Source: Jannaschia seosinensis (GTDB taxonomy: Bacteria > Pseudomonadota > Alphaproteobacteria > Rhodobacterales > Rhodobacteraceae). From it: a stretch of 32,733 nucleotides of DNA. Position 1 is the first letter of the stretch. The number at the start of each line of letters is the position of its first letter. This document shows positions 25,034-32,733 of the stretch, piece after piece. The position numbers and the translations under genes are program-made. The notes beneath the pieces were generated by a model that saw only the letters and a list, made by a program, of their open reading frames with translations, did not search any database and was not told the DNA's origin. The stretch spans positions 1-32,733 of the forward strand of contig NZ_CYPR01000200.1 of NCBI RefSeq assembly GCF_001408515.1, given 5' to 3'.

Positions 25034-26043
25034 TGGAACCCTTGAACGCCCTCGTCGCATTGACGAACTTCGTGATCATTCCCGCAACCGCCTATGGTTC
25101 GCAGCTTGCGCTCGGCGCGCTGGGCGTGACACTGATCTACGGGATCCTCCGGTTCTCGAACTTCGCACATGGCGACACGATGGCCCTTGGGACCACGGCG
25201 GTGATCCTGACGACTTGGGGCCTTCAGAGCGCTGGGATCAACTTCGGTCCGCTGCCGACCGCGCTTCTGGCGCTGCCAGTCGGCATCGCGGTCTGTGCGC
25301 TGCTCCTGCTCGGCACGGACCGCCTCGTCTATCGGTTCTATCGGGCGAAGAAGGCGGTTCCCGTCATCTTCGTCATCGCCTCGCTCGGCGTGATGTTCGT
25401 GTATAACGGCCTGACCCGGTTCATCATCGGTCCCGAAGATCAGCGTTTTGCCGACGGAGAGCGGTTCCTGGTTTCCGCCCGTGGCTTCCGTGAGGCGACC
25501 GGTCTCGACGAGGCGCTGGTGATCCGGACGACGCAGGCCATCACCGTCGTCGTCGCGGTGATCGTGGTCGCGATCCTGTTCTGGTTCCTCAACCGCACGC
25601 GCACCGGCAAGTCGATGCGCGCCTATTCCGATAATGAAGACCTCGCGCTCCTCTCCGGGATCAATCCCGAGAAGGTCGTGGCATATACTTGGCTGATCGT
25701 CGCCGCGCTCGCGACCATCGCGGGGACGCTCTACGGGCTCGACAAATCCTTCCGGCCATTCACCTATTTCCAGCTCCTGCTGCCGATCTTCGCGGCGGCC
25801 ATCGTCGGCGGGCTGGGCAGTCCGCTGGGCGCCATTGCCGGCGGCTTCGTAATCGCCTTCGCAGAGGTGACGATTACGTATCCTCTCAAGGCTGTCCTCG
25901 GCTATGCCCTGCCCGACGGGTGGGAGCCCGACGGCCTCGTGCAGCTCCTGTCCACCGACTACAAATTCGCGGTCAGCTTCGTGATCCTGCTGATCGTCCT
26001 TCTATTCCGGCCGACTGGCCTGTTCGCGGGGAAATCCGTATGA
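25033..26043 (+). CDS. livH: Branched-chain amino acid-type ABC permease, LivH type
   Basis: The 336-residue inner-membrane protein shows about eight hydrophobic segments. The LivH blocks are LALGALGVTLIYGILRFSNFAHGD near the N-terminus, RTRTGKSMRAYSDNEDLALLSGI (cytoplasmic coupling loop) and FAAAIVGGLGSPLGAIAGG. It would pair with the following LivM-type permease. The stop overlaps the livM start in ATGA (26040-26043). Confidence 0.93.
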   Translation: MEPLNALVALTNFVIIPATAYGSQLALGALGVTLIYGILRFSNFAHGDTMALGTTAVILTTWGLQSAGINFGPLPTALLALPVGIAVCALLLLGTDRLVYRFYRAKKAVPVIFVIASLGVMFVYNGLTRFIIGPEDQRFADGERFLVSARGFREATGLDEALVIRTTQAITVVVAVIVVAILFWFLNRTRTGKSMRAYSDNEDLALLSGINPEKVVAYTWLIVAALATIAGTLYGLDKSFRPFTYFQLLLPIFAAAIVGGLGSPLGAIAGGFVIAFAEVTITYPLKAVLGYALPDGWEPDGLVQLLSTDYKFAVSFVILLIVLLFRPTGLFAGKSV

Positions 26044-27332
26044 CCCTTCGTGCGACGCTGCTCTTCACGTTCGTGCTGCTGCTCTTCGTCGGCACCGGCT
26101 TTTACCAATCGTGGAACGTGGCCCTGACGATCTTCAACATGGGCCTGATCTCGGCGATCATGGCCCTCGGCGTGAACATGCAATGGGGATATGCCGGGCT
26201 GTTCAATGTCGGCGTCATGGGGTTTGTCGCTCTCGGCGGCCTCGGCGCCGTGCTCGTCTCGATGCCGCCGAATGCTGAGGCAATCACCGCGGGCGGTCTG
26301 CGGGTGCTGGCGGGGCTGTCGCTCGGCGCGGCAACGGTGATCGCGGCGATTTTCGCTTACCGCAAGGGCGGGCGTTTTGCCGGATGGCTGACGGCGGGGA
26401 TCCTTCTGGCAGGCTTTTTCCTCTTCCGGGCAGTCCTCGATCCCGGCGTCGACGCGATCGAGGCCGTCAACCCGGCCCGTGCGGGCAATATCGGCGGGCT
26501 CGGCCTGCCGGTGCTCCTGTCGTGGCCTGTCGGCGGGTTGCTTGCGGCGGGGGCGGCGTGGATCATCGGCAAGGTGGCGCTCGGGCTGCGCTCCGACTAC
26601 CTCGCCATCGCCACGCTGGGCATCGCGGAAATCGTGATTGCCATGATGAAGAACGAGGACTGGCTGGCCCGCGGCGTCAAGAACGTGATCGGCGTGCCCC
26701 GGCCGGTGCCGTATGAGGTGGACCTTCAGGCGTCCGAGTCTTTCGTGGAAAGCGTCACCGGGTTCGGCGTCGATCCCGTCACGGCGTCGACCATCGCGGT
26801 CAAGCTGGCCTATACGGGGCTCTTCGCGGTCGTTCTCCTCGTTCTGGTGTGGCTCGCGCAGACCGCGCTCGCCTCGCCTTGGGGGCGGATGATGCGCGCG
26901 ATCCGCGATAACGAGGTCGCGGCCGAGGCCATGGGCAAGGACGTGACCGCACGACATCTGCAGATCTTCATCCTCGGCTCGGCCGTCTGCGGACTGGCCG
27001 GTGCGATGATGACGACGCTCGACGGACAGTTGACGCCCGGCACCTATCAGCCGCTGCGCTACACCTTCCTGATCTGGGTGATGGTCATCGTCGGCGGGCA
27101 GGGCAACAATCTCGGCGCCGTCCTCGGCGGATTTCTGGTGTGGTGGCTCTGGGTACAGGTGGAGCCGATGGGCGCGCTGCTCATGAACGGCATCACCGCC
27201 GGCATGGCCGACGGCTCGTGGCTCAAAGGGCATTTGCTGGAATCGGTGGCCCATATGCGTCTGCTGACAATGGGACTGATCTTGCTTCTCGTGCTGCGCT
27301 TCTCGCCGCGCGGCCTCCTGCCGGAGCGGTAA
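26040..27332 (+). CDS. livM: Branched-chain amino acid-type ABC permease, LivM type
   Basis: A 430-residue membrane protein with the LivM signatures NMGLISAIMALGVNMQWGYAGLFNVG at the N-terminus, LRSDYLAIATLGIAEIV, the coupling loop SPWGRMMRAIRDNEVAAEAMGKD and FLIWVMVIVGGQGNNLGAVLGG. It is longer than compact family members because of extra hydrophobic segments around 85-130 and a loop around 220-250. Order in the operon is binding protein, LivG, LivF, LivH, LivM, not the enteric order. It converges with ispG with nine bases between the stops. Confidence 0.93.
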   Translation: MTLRATLLFTFVLLLFVGTGFYQSWNVALTIFNMGLISAIMALGVNMQWGYAGLFNVGVMGFVALGGLGAVLVSMPPNAEAITAGGLRVLAGLSLGAATVIAAIFAYRKGGRFAGWLTAGILLAGFFLFRAVLDPGVDAIEAVNPARAGNIGGLGLPVLLSWPVGGLLAAGAAWIIGKVALGLRSDYLAIATLGIAEIVIAMMKNEDWLARGVKNVIGVPRPVPYEVDLQASESFVESVTGFGVDPVTASTIAVKLAYTGLFAVVLLVLVWLAQTALASPWGRMMRAIRDNEVAAEAMGKDVTARHLQIFILGSAVCGLAGAMMTTLDGQLTPGTYQPLRYTFLIWVMVIVGGQGNNLGAVLGGFLVWWLWVQVEPMGALLMNGITAGMADGSWLKGHLLESVAHMRLLTMGLILLLVLRFSPRGLLPER

Positions 27333-27341
27333 GGGCAGCGG

Positions 27342-28475
27342 CTACTCCGCCGCTGTCCGCTCGGCCTGCGCCTCGGCCTCGATGGCCTCGGCGCGCTTCT
27401 CGACCTGCACGACGATGTGGTCGATCATCTGGTCGTTGGTCATCTTGTGGCTCTGCTTGCCCGCAAGATAGACCATGCCCGATCCGTTTCCGCCGCCGGT
27501 AAAGCCCACGTCGGTCATCAGCGCCTCGCCCGGCCCGTTCACGACGCAGCCGATGATCGAAAGGCTCATCGGTGTCTTGATGTGTTCGAGCCGCTTCTCA
27601 AGGGTCTCGACCGTGCGAATGACGTCGAAGCCCTGCCGTGCGCATGACGGGCAGGAGATGATGTTCACGCCACGATGGCGCAGCCCGAGAGATTTCAGGA
27701 TCTCGTAGCCGACACGCACCTCCTCGACCGGATCGGCCGAAAGGGAGACGCGGACGGTGTCCCCGATCCCCATCCAGAGCAGGTTCCCCAGCCCAATCGC
27801 CGACTTGATCGTGCCCGACATGAGGCCACCCGCCTCCGTGATGCCGAGATGGATCGGGGCGTCCGTCTGCTCCGCCAAACCCTGATAGGCGGCGGCGGCC
27901 ATGAAGACGTCGGACGCCTTGCAGGAAATCTTGAACTCGTGGAAATCGTTATCCTGAAGGATTCGGATGTGGTCGAGCCCGCTTTCGATCATCGCGTCGG
28001 GGCAGGGTTCGCCGTACTTTTCGAGCAGGTGCCTCTCCAGCGAGCCCGCATTGACGCCGATTCGAATCGAACAGCCGTGGTCGCGGGCGGCGGAAATCAC
28101 CTCGCGGACACGCTTGGCATCACCGATATTGCCCGGATTGATGCGCAGGCATGCCGCGCCGGCCTCGGCGGCCTCGATCCCCCGGCGGTAGTGGAAATGG
28201 ATGTCCGCCACGATCGGCACCGGGCTTTCGGCGACGATCTCACGCAAAGCCTTCGAGGATGCCTCATCGGGAACGGAGACGCGCACGATGTCCGCACCGG
28301 CATCGGCGGCGGCCTGAATTTGGGCGATGGTGGCCGCGACGTCGGTCGTCAGCGTGTTCGTCATCGTCTGGACGGATATCGGAGCGTCGCCGCCGACGGC
28401 GACGTTCCCGACCATGATCTTGCGCGATTTCCGGCGGTCGATCTGACGCCAGGGACGGATGGAATGGAGCGACAT
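27342..28475 (-). CDS. ispG: 4-hydroxy-3-methylbut-2-enyl diphosphate synthase
   Basis: IspG (GcpE) makes HMBPP from MEcPP in the non-mevalonate isoprenoid pathway, using a 4Fe-4S cluster. The 377-residue protein shows the TIM-barrel part with [16 protein letters not shown] and [20 protein letters not shown], and GVNAGSLE. Cluster ligands are the two Cys of [11 protein letters not shown] and the Cys and Glu in GCVVNGPGE. Length is normal for the bacterial form. It lies downstream of the RodZ-like gene on the same strand, 76 bases away. Confidence 0.97.
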   Translation of the reverse strand: MSLHSIRPWRQIDRRKSRKIMVGNVAVGGDAPISVQTMTNTLTTDVAATIAQIQAAADAGADIVRVSVPDEASSKALREIVAESPVPIVADIHFHYRRGIEAAEAGAACLRINPGNIGDAKRVREVISAARDHGCSIRIGVNAGSLERHLLEKYGEPCPDAMIESGLDHIRILQDNDFHEFKISCKASDVFMAAAAYQGLAEQTDAPIHLGITEAGGLMSGTIKSAIGLGNLLWMGIGDTVRVSLSADPVEEVRVGYEILKSLGLRHRGVNIISCPSCARQGFDVIRTVETLEKRLEHIKTPMSLSIIGCVVNGPGEALMTDVGFTGGGNGSGMVYLAGKQSHKMTNDQMIDHIVVQVEKRAEAIEAEAQAERTAAE

Positions 28476-28551
28476 GGAACGCGACCTCCCGAAAGGTTCG
28501 CGTCACACGTAATCCCGCAGGCAGTGGCGCGCAACAGGCGCCCCCGTCGCG

Positions 28552-29931
28552 TCAGTCCGCCGGCGTGATCCCACCCGGAGCCTCCAAGGCGGTCAATTCG
28601 GCCACGACGCGGGCCAGTTCCTTATCGGCCTCCAGGTCGGCCACCGTGAAATTGTCGCGCACCGCATCGGCGGCCATCGCAACATTCGAGACGACCTGCG
28701 CCCCGGGGGCGACGGGGCCGTAGGTCTGTCCAGCCACGTTCATGTATAATGCGCCGGAATTCCCGGTGCGCAACGAGGCGGGCACCTCAGCGGCCGGAAC
28801 CTCATAGGTCTCGCCGGGCTTGAGAATTTTCTCGAACAACGTGTCGCCGTCGGCGGAGCGCACGCGCACCCACGTCTCGCGCACGGCGACAAGCACCACG
28901 GCATCGGGCTCATCGGCCAGCACGCGCGGGGTGGCGGGCGGCGCTGTGTCATTCGCCGGTGTCGCGGCAGCGGGCGGGGTGGTCGTCTCGCCCAGTGCCT
29001 CGGCGAGGGCGAGATTTACCGAAGCGCCGATCGACGCGGCGATGGCATCGGGACCAGCCAACCCCGTGGGTTCGACAGAAGCCAGCGCACCGATCGCGCC
29101 GGGGGAGATGGTCGAAATCGGCGCGTCGCGGGCCGTGAGAATCGGCGCATCGAGCGCCTGCGGGCGATAGAGCCGTGCGAGTGCATCCTGAGACGGGGCG
29201 AGAATATCGGCTGATTCGGGCGCATCGACGTCGGGCTCGATCGTCGCGAGCGGATCAAGTTCCGCCGCCAGGATCGGAGCCTGCTCGACGGGAGCAACAT
29301 TTACGCGTTGCACTTCCTGGACGATCGTCCAGCCGCCATAGCCCAGCCCCGCGACCAACAGCCCGAGAACGGCGAGCGAGCCGAGCGCGCCCGGCTCAAA
29401 CCCGGCAAAGACGGGCTGCGCCCTCTTCGAGAATGGGCTGCCGGAGCCGAGGATCGGATCGGAAGCGGCGGGCGCGATTACGGACAACGCCGCCTTTCGC
29501 TTGGTGCCACCCTTGCCGCCGAGACCGGCCGAACCAACCTGACCGGCCGGCGCCTTGGCGAAAATTTCTTTGCGGCGAGAGGCCTCTGAATCCATTGGTT
29601 TGAGGGCTTGGAACCCTCCGAACCCGGACTCCTCGCAGAAGCGCGCGAAGACGATTTCCGGCTCCATGCCGAGGTATCGCGCATAACTGCGGACGTAGCC
29701 CGCGACGAAGCTCAAGCTGTCGAAGGCGGACAGATCGGCGTTCTCGATCGCGGCAATATAGCTGGCCTTGATGCGAAGTTCGCGCTGGACGTCCATAAGC
29801 GACTTACCAAGCGTCGCTCGCTCGCCCCGCATCTCGTCGCCGAGACGCAGCTCAAAACTATCGTAGCCCCGCGCGGGGGCTTCTGCGTTGGAGAAGAATT
29901 TCGACTTCCTGCCGAACATCCGCTGCCCCAT
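28552..29931 (-). CDS. RodZ-like HTH membrane protein (DUF4115)
   Basis: RodZ links MreB to the cell-wall elongation complex. The 459-residue protein starts with an HTH-25 domain (about 26-95, LGDEMRGERATLGKSLMDVQRELRIKASYI... cut here, then FVAGYVRSYARYLGM). A basic linker, one membrane helix at about 185-203 (LGSLAVLGLLVAGLGYGGW), a long Ala/Pro-rich periplasmic stretch and a C-terminal DUF4115 beta domain (VLVAVRETWVRVRSADGD to YMNVAGQTYGP) follow. The layout fits RodZ; the linker is longer than in E. coli. Position next to ispG matches the common rodZ-ispG neighbourhood. Confidence 0.85.
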   Translation of the reverse strand: MGQRMFGRKSKFFSNAEAPARGYDSFELRLGDEMRGERATLGKSLMDVQRELRIKASYIAAIENADLSAFDSLSFVAGYVRSYARYLGMEPEIVFARFCEESGFGGFQALKPMDSEASRRKEIFAKAPAGQVGSAGLGGKGGTKRKAALSVIAPAASDPILGSGSPFSKRAQPVFAGFEPGALGSLAVLGLLVAGLGYGGWTIVQEVQRVNVAPVEQAPILAAELDPLATIEPDVDAPESADILAPSQDALARLYRPQALDAPILTARDAPISTISPGAIGALASVEPTGLAGPDAIAASIGASVNLALAEALGETTTPPAAATPANDTAPPATPRVLADEPDAVVLVAVRETWVRVRSADGDTLFEKILKPGETYEVPAAEVPASLRTGNSGALYMNVAGQTYGPVAPGAQVVSNVAMAADAVRDNFTVADLEADKELARVVAELTALEAPGGITPAD

Positions 29932-30088
29932 GATCTGTGGACGCGCCTCGTTTATGGACGCGTTTCCGCCTCAGGATGCAGGCTTTCGACTTTGTCGGCC
30001 ACCCACTATCCGCCGCTAGACTAGCATCATGTGGTAAACAATGCACGTCGAGTTTGCGGGATCGCAACCGGCATGAACCGGCCGGCGA

Positions 30089-31315
30089 TCAGCCGACCGC
30101 CAACTGCCGGTTCAACGCGCAATGCGACCAAAGATTGTCCATCGCGCTGATCAGACCGTCGATCATTTTGGGCGTGTGCACGGGCGAAGGTGTGAAGCGC
30201 AGTCGCTCTGTCCCGCGCGGCACCGTCGGGAAGTTGATCGGCTGCACATACACTCCATGATCGGCCAGCAGCCGGTCGGAGATCATCTTGCACTTGACCG
30301 GATCGCCCACATGAACCGGGACGATGTGGCTGCCGTGATCGATGATCGGCAGGCCGAGGCCGCGTAGTCGCAGCTTCAGCACGGCCGCGCGTTCCTGATG
30401 CAGGTCGCGCAACGCCTGATCCCGCTTCAGGTGCGCGACCGACGCGGCGGCGCCGGCGGCGACCGCGGGCGGCAGGGAGGTCGTGAAGATAAACCCGGGC
30501 GCATAAGACCGCACCGCGTCGCACATCTTTGACGACGCCGCGATATAACCACCCATCACACCATAAGCTTTGCCCAGCGTGCCGTTCACGATGTCGATCC
30601 GACCGGTCAGCCGATCACGCTCCGACACACCGCCGCCGCGGGGGCCGTACATGCCGACCGCGTGAACCTCGTCGATATAGGTCAGGGCCCCAAATTCTTC
30701 GGCAAGATCGCAGATGCCGGCAATTGGACCAAAGTCTCCGTCCATCGAATATACCGACTCGAACGCGATCAGTTTGGGTGCGGCAGGATCGTCCGCTTCG
30801 AGAAGCTGCCGAAGATGGTCGAGGTCGTTGTGCCGGAAAATCCGCTTCGCGCCCCCGTTGCGGCGCACTCCCTCGATCATCGAGGCGTGGTTGAGGGCAT
30901 CGGAATATATGATCAGCCCAGGAAACAGCTTGGGCAGCGTGCTCAGCGTCGCATCGTTGGCGATATAAGCCGAGGTAAAGACAAGCGCCGATTCCTTGCC
31001 ATGCAGATCGGCAAGCTCTCCCTCGAGGCGCTTGTGGTGGACCGTCGTGCCGGAGATGTTGCGCGTGCCGCCCGATCCCGCACCGGTCGCGTCGAGCGCG
31101 TCGTGCATCGCCTCCAGAACGATGGGATGCTGACCCATCCCCAGATAATCGTTGCCGCACCAGACAGTTATCTCAGACTCGCTCCCGTCCGGGCGGGTCC
31201 AGGTCGCGTGCGGAAAATGCCCGCGCCTACGCTCGATGTCGATGAAGGTGCGATAGCGGCCTTCGTCGTGGAGCGCCTGAAGCGCCCGATCCAATCCTGC
31301 CGCATAATCCGTCAT
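30089..31315 (-). CDS. hemA: 5-aminolevulinate synthase
   Basis: ALAS condenses glycine with succinyl-CoA, the first haem and bacteriochlorophyll precursor step in alphaproteobacteria. The 408-residue form begins [20 protein letters not shown]. It contains [10 protein letters not shown], the glycine-loop [18 protein letters not shown], the cofactor Asp in [12 protein letters not shown] and the PLP Lys249 in [12 protein letters not shown], close to Lys248 of the Rhodobacter enzyme. ATG 31315 is chosen over ATG 31348 because it matches the family N-terminus. A perfect FNR-type palindrome lies about 100 bases upstream, pointing to oxygen control. Confidence 0.96.
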   Translation of the reverse strand: MTDYAAGLDRALQALHDEGRYRTFIDIERRRGHFPHATWTRPDGSESEITVWCGNDYLGMGQHPIVLEAMHDALDATGAGSGGTRNISGTTVHHKRLEGELADLHGKESALVFTSAYIANDATLSTLPKLFPGLIIYSDALNHASMIEGVRRNGGAKRIFRHNDLDHLRQLLEADDPAAPKLIAFESVYSMDGDFGPIAGICDLAEEFGALTYIDEVHAVGMYGPRGGGVSERDRLTGRIDIVNGTLGKAYGVMGGYIAASSKMCDAVRSYAPGFIFTTSLPPAVAAGAAASVAHLKRDQALRDLHQERAAVLKLRLRGLGLPIIDHGSHIVPVHVGDPVKCKMISDRLLADHGVYVQPINFPTVPRGTERLRFTPSPVHTPKMIDGLISAMDNLWSHCALNRQLAVG

Positions 31316-31408
31316 CGACCGTCTTTCGTACCGTTCCAGTCTCGTCACCTATGCACACCGCTCGGCACCGCACAGATAGCAATTTGTCGCGCAATATCCA
31401 GCACCGCC

Positions 31409-31422
31409 TTGATCCGGATCAA
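31409..31422. promoter_or_regulatory. FNR/FnrL-type site upstream of hemA
   Basis: TTGATCCGGATCAA matches the FNR consensus TTGAT-N4-ATCAA in all ten defined bases. It is centred about 100 bases before the hemA start. FnrL control of hemA by oxygen is established in Rhodobacter. The transcription start is not mapped here, so activation versus repression cannot be decided. The remaining intergenic sequence (31316-31759) shows no other recognisable gene. Confidence 0.82.
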
Positions 31423-31759
31423 GGCCGAAACGCGACCTCGCCCAATCGCAATGCGGCCAACATCGAATTTGAACCCGCACGCCGAAAACATGCCGGGAAC
31501 TTGCGGCCCGTGCGCCTTGTCCGCGGAGCGAAGCCGCTCACGCGACGTCCCGCACTCCGCGCCGAAACCGGAAAAGCGGCGCCCATCGGTGCCGAAGCTC
31601 TCGCGACTCGCAGCGTATCGCGTCATCGGGGCGGTCTCTCGGCAGCGGCGGTTCCAAGCTTGTTAGCCGATCCCGTCCACCCGCCGCAATGCGCGAGATC
31701 TGGACACCAAGCCGCCGCGCGCGCACCAAGACGCGGTCCCAGTCCGAAGGTTTAATTCC

Positions 31760-32429
31760 ATGTCCGATCCCGTTCCCGCCATCCTCGACCGCATCGACGC
31801 CGACCAGTCGCAGGCCCTTGACCGCTTGATGGAGTTGCTGCGCATCCCTTCGATCTCGACCGACCCGGCGCATGCCGACGATTGCGAGATGGCGGCCGAC
31901 TGGCTGGTTTCCGAACTCACAACTCTCGGTTTCGAGGCATCGAAGCGGCAGACGCCGGGGCACCCGATGGTCGTCGCGCATGGCGGGGTGGGCGCCCGGC
32001 ATGTCCTCTTCTACGGCCACTACGACGTGCAGCCGATTGACCCGCGCGAGTTGTGGGACCGTGACCCCTTCGACCCGGCCATCGAGGAGACGCCGCACGG
32101 CAAGGTCATTCGCGCCCGCGGCGCATCCGACGACAAGGGCCAGTTGATGACCTTTCTCGAAGCCTGCCGGGCCTGGAAGGCCGAGACGGGAGGATTGCCG
32201 TGCCGCATCACGATCCTCTTCGAGGGGGAGGAGGAGTCTGGCTCACCCTCCCTCGTGCCGTTCCTCGAGCAGAACGCCGAGGAGCTACGCGCCGAAATCG
32301 CCCTGATCTGCGACACCGGGCTCTACGGTGACGGCGTGCCGGCAATCGTCACATCGTTGCGCGGCCTCGTCGGTGAGGAATTGACCATCACGGGCCCCGA
32401 CCGCGATCTGCATTCCGGCGGCTATGGCG
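31760..32429 (+). pseudogene. M20-family peptidase, 3' part removed by an insertion sequence
   Basis: M20 enzymes are di-zinc dipeptidases or carboxypeptidases. About 223 codons of the N-terminal half remain: the metal His in FYGHYDVQP, the bridging Asp in GASDDKGQ, the catalytic Glu pair in FEGEEESGS, the Asp in ICDTG, and the beginning of the dimerisation domain at DLHSGGYGG. There family likeness stops, at about 32430, where an IS256-type element starts; the second metal-binding C-terminal part is missing. ATG 31760 follows GAAGG. The reading frame runs on without a stop through the IS leader into the transposase. Confidence 0.85.
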
Positions 32430-32733
32430 GTAGGTACTGTACCCTCAGGTCTGGAAATTCGCTTGAGACGCGGGGCGTGAGCTCGTGCTGGGGCGCCTCC
32501 AGCACAAGCTGCCCATTCTGGTATTCCATGGCCTTGCAACACAACCATGGAGAAGAACGAATGGACAGGCGGAAGGATACGGCGCTTGAGGCGGTCTTGG
32601 AACAGTTGATCGAGCACGGGCCCGGCGAGATCGCATCGGTGTTCGCGCGGGCTTTCGAGCTGGCGATGCAGATCGAACGGGAGCGGTTTCTCGGCGCGAG
32701 CCATTATGAGCGCACGCCCGAGCGTCACGGCTA
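32430..32733 (+). mobile_element. Left end of an IS256-family insertion sequence, cut by the window edge
   Basis: The element seems to begin near 32430, where the peptidase loses family-like sequence and GTAGGTACTGTACCCTCAGG starts (containing the palindrome GGTACTGTACC). A 130-base leader is followed by the transposase start. The exact terminus is uncertain by a few bases, and the other end and the target duplication are outside the window. Confidence 0.75.
32561..32733 (+). CDS. IS256-family (mutator-type) transposase, N-terminal part
   Basis: From ATG 32561 the frame encodes MDRRKDTALEAVLEQLIEHG and, further on, FARAFELAMQIERERFLGA with HYERTPERHGY. These are the typical N-terminal segments of IS256-type DDE transposases. 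The window stops after about 57 codons, so the catalytic DDE residues are not seen. The start is in the same frame as the interrupted peptidase upstream. Confidence 0.88.
   Translation, partial: MDRRKDTALEAVLEQLIEHGPGEIASVFARAFELAMQIERERFLGASHYERTPERHG

Noticed and set aside
27336-27355. CAGCGG/CCGCTG hairpin between livM and ispG
   Set aside because: Only six pairs and no T run on either strand; not enough to call a terminator.
1-32733. CRISPR arrays, toxin-antitoxin pairs or phage structural genes
   Set aside because: No regularly spaced long repeats, no recognisable toxin or antitoxin pair and no phage structural motifs were seen on reading both strands.

Overview
The window looks like the chromosome of a GC-rich alphaproteobacterium, most probably a Rhodobacteraceae (roseobacter-type) member. 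This is inferred from gene content: an ALAS-type hemA behind a perfect FNR-type box, a MocR regulator divergent from a DUF1127 gene, a surE-pcm-nlpD-tatABC run, an ABC-first branched-chain amino acid transporter operon, and S9 with an N-terminal extension. No 16S rRNA gene or other species marker is present.

Layout. Positions 1-624 are the right end of an IS21-type element with a broken istB. It sits in a tyrosine-recombinase gene (625-2249, minus), which has lost its catalytic C-terminus. Four GTGCCAG iterons follow, then tRNA-Asn(GTT) at 2586-2660. Together these look like one junction of an integrative element or genomic island lying to the left and attached at the 3' end of the tRNA. Ordinary chromosome begins to the right: an MBL-fold hydrolase and a sensor histidine kinase with overlapping divergent start codons, a CAT-anticodon tRNA overlapping the kinase 3' end, purM-purN, rnd (no normal start codon), an SH3-domain protein, a spermidine/putrescine-type ABC transporter without a binding protein, rplM-rpsI, a MocR/DUF1127 divergent pair, a small periplasmic protein, a PaaI-type thioesterase and a decayed enoyl-CoA hydratase gene.

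The 16.6-21.9 kb stretch is a co-directional envelope and export block: surE, pcm, nlpD-like, tatA, tatB, tatC, then a DUF815 ATPase coupled to tatC. At 22.0-27.3 kb is a full branched-chain amino acid-type ABC operon (binding protein, two ATPases, a doubtful 53-codon ORF, two permeases). On the minus strand follow ispG, a RodZ-like gene and hemA with its upstream FNR-type site. The window ends in an M20 peptidase gene cut by an IS256-type element, whose transposase is in frame with the peptidase.

Most content is housekeeping. I saw no clear new defence, toxin or biosynthetic system. The most unusual items are the iteron array between integrase and tRNA, the overlapping kinase/hydrolase starts, the missing start codon of rnd, the ATTGTATC repeats in the MocR intergenic region, DUF815 coupled to Tat, and the in-frame peptidase-transposase chimera. 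Both window ends fall inside transposase genes, so the edges may be repeat-induced assembly breaks.
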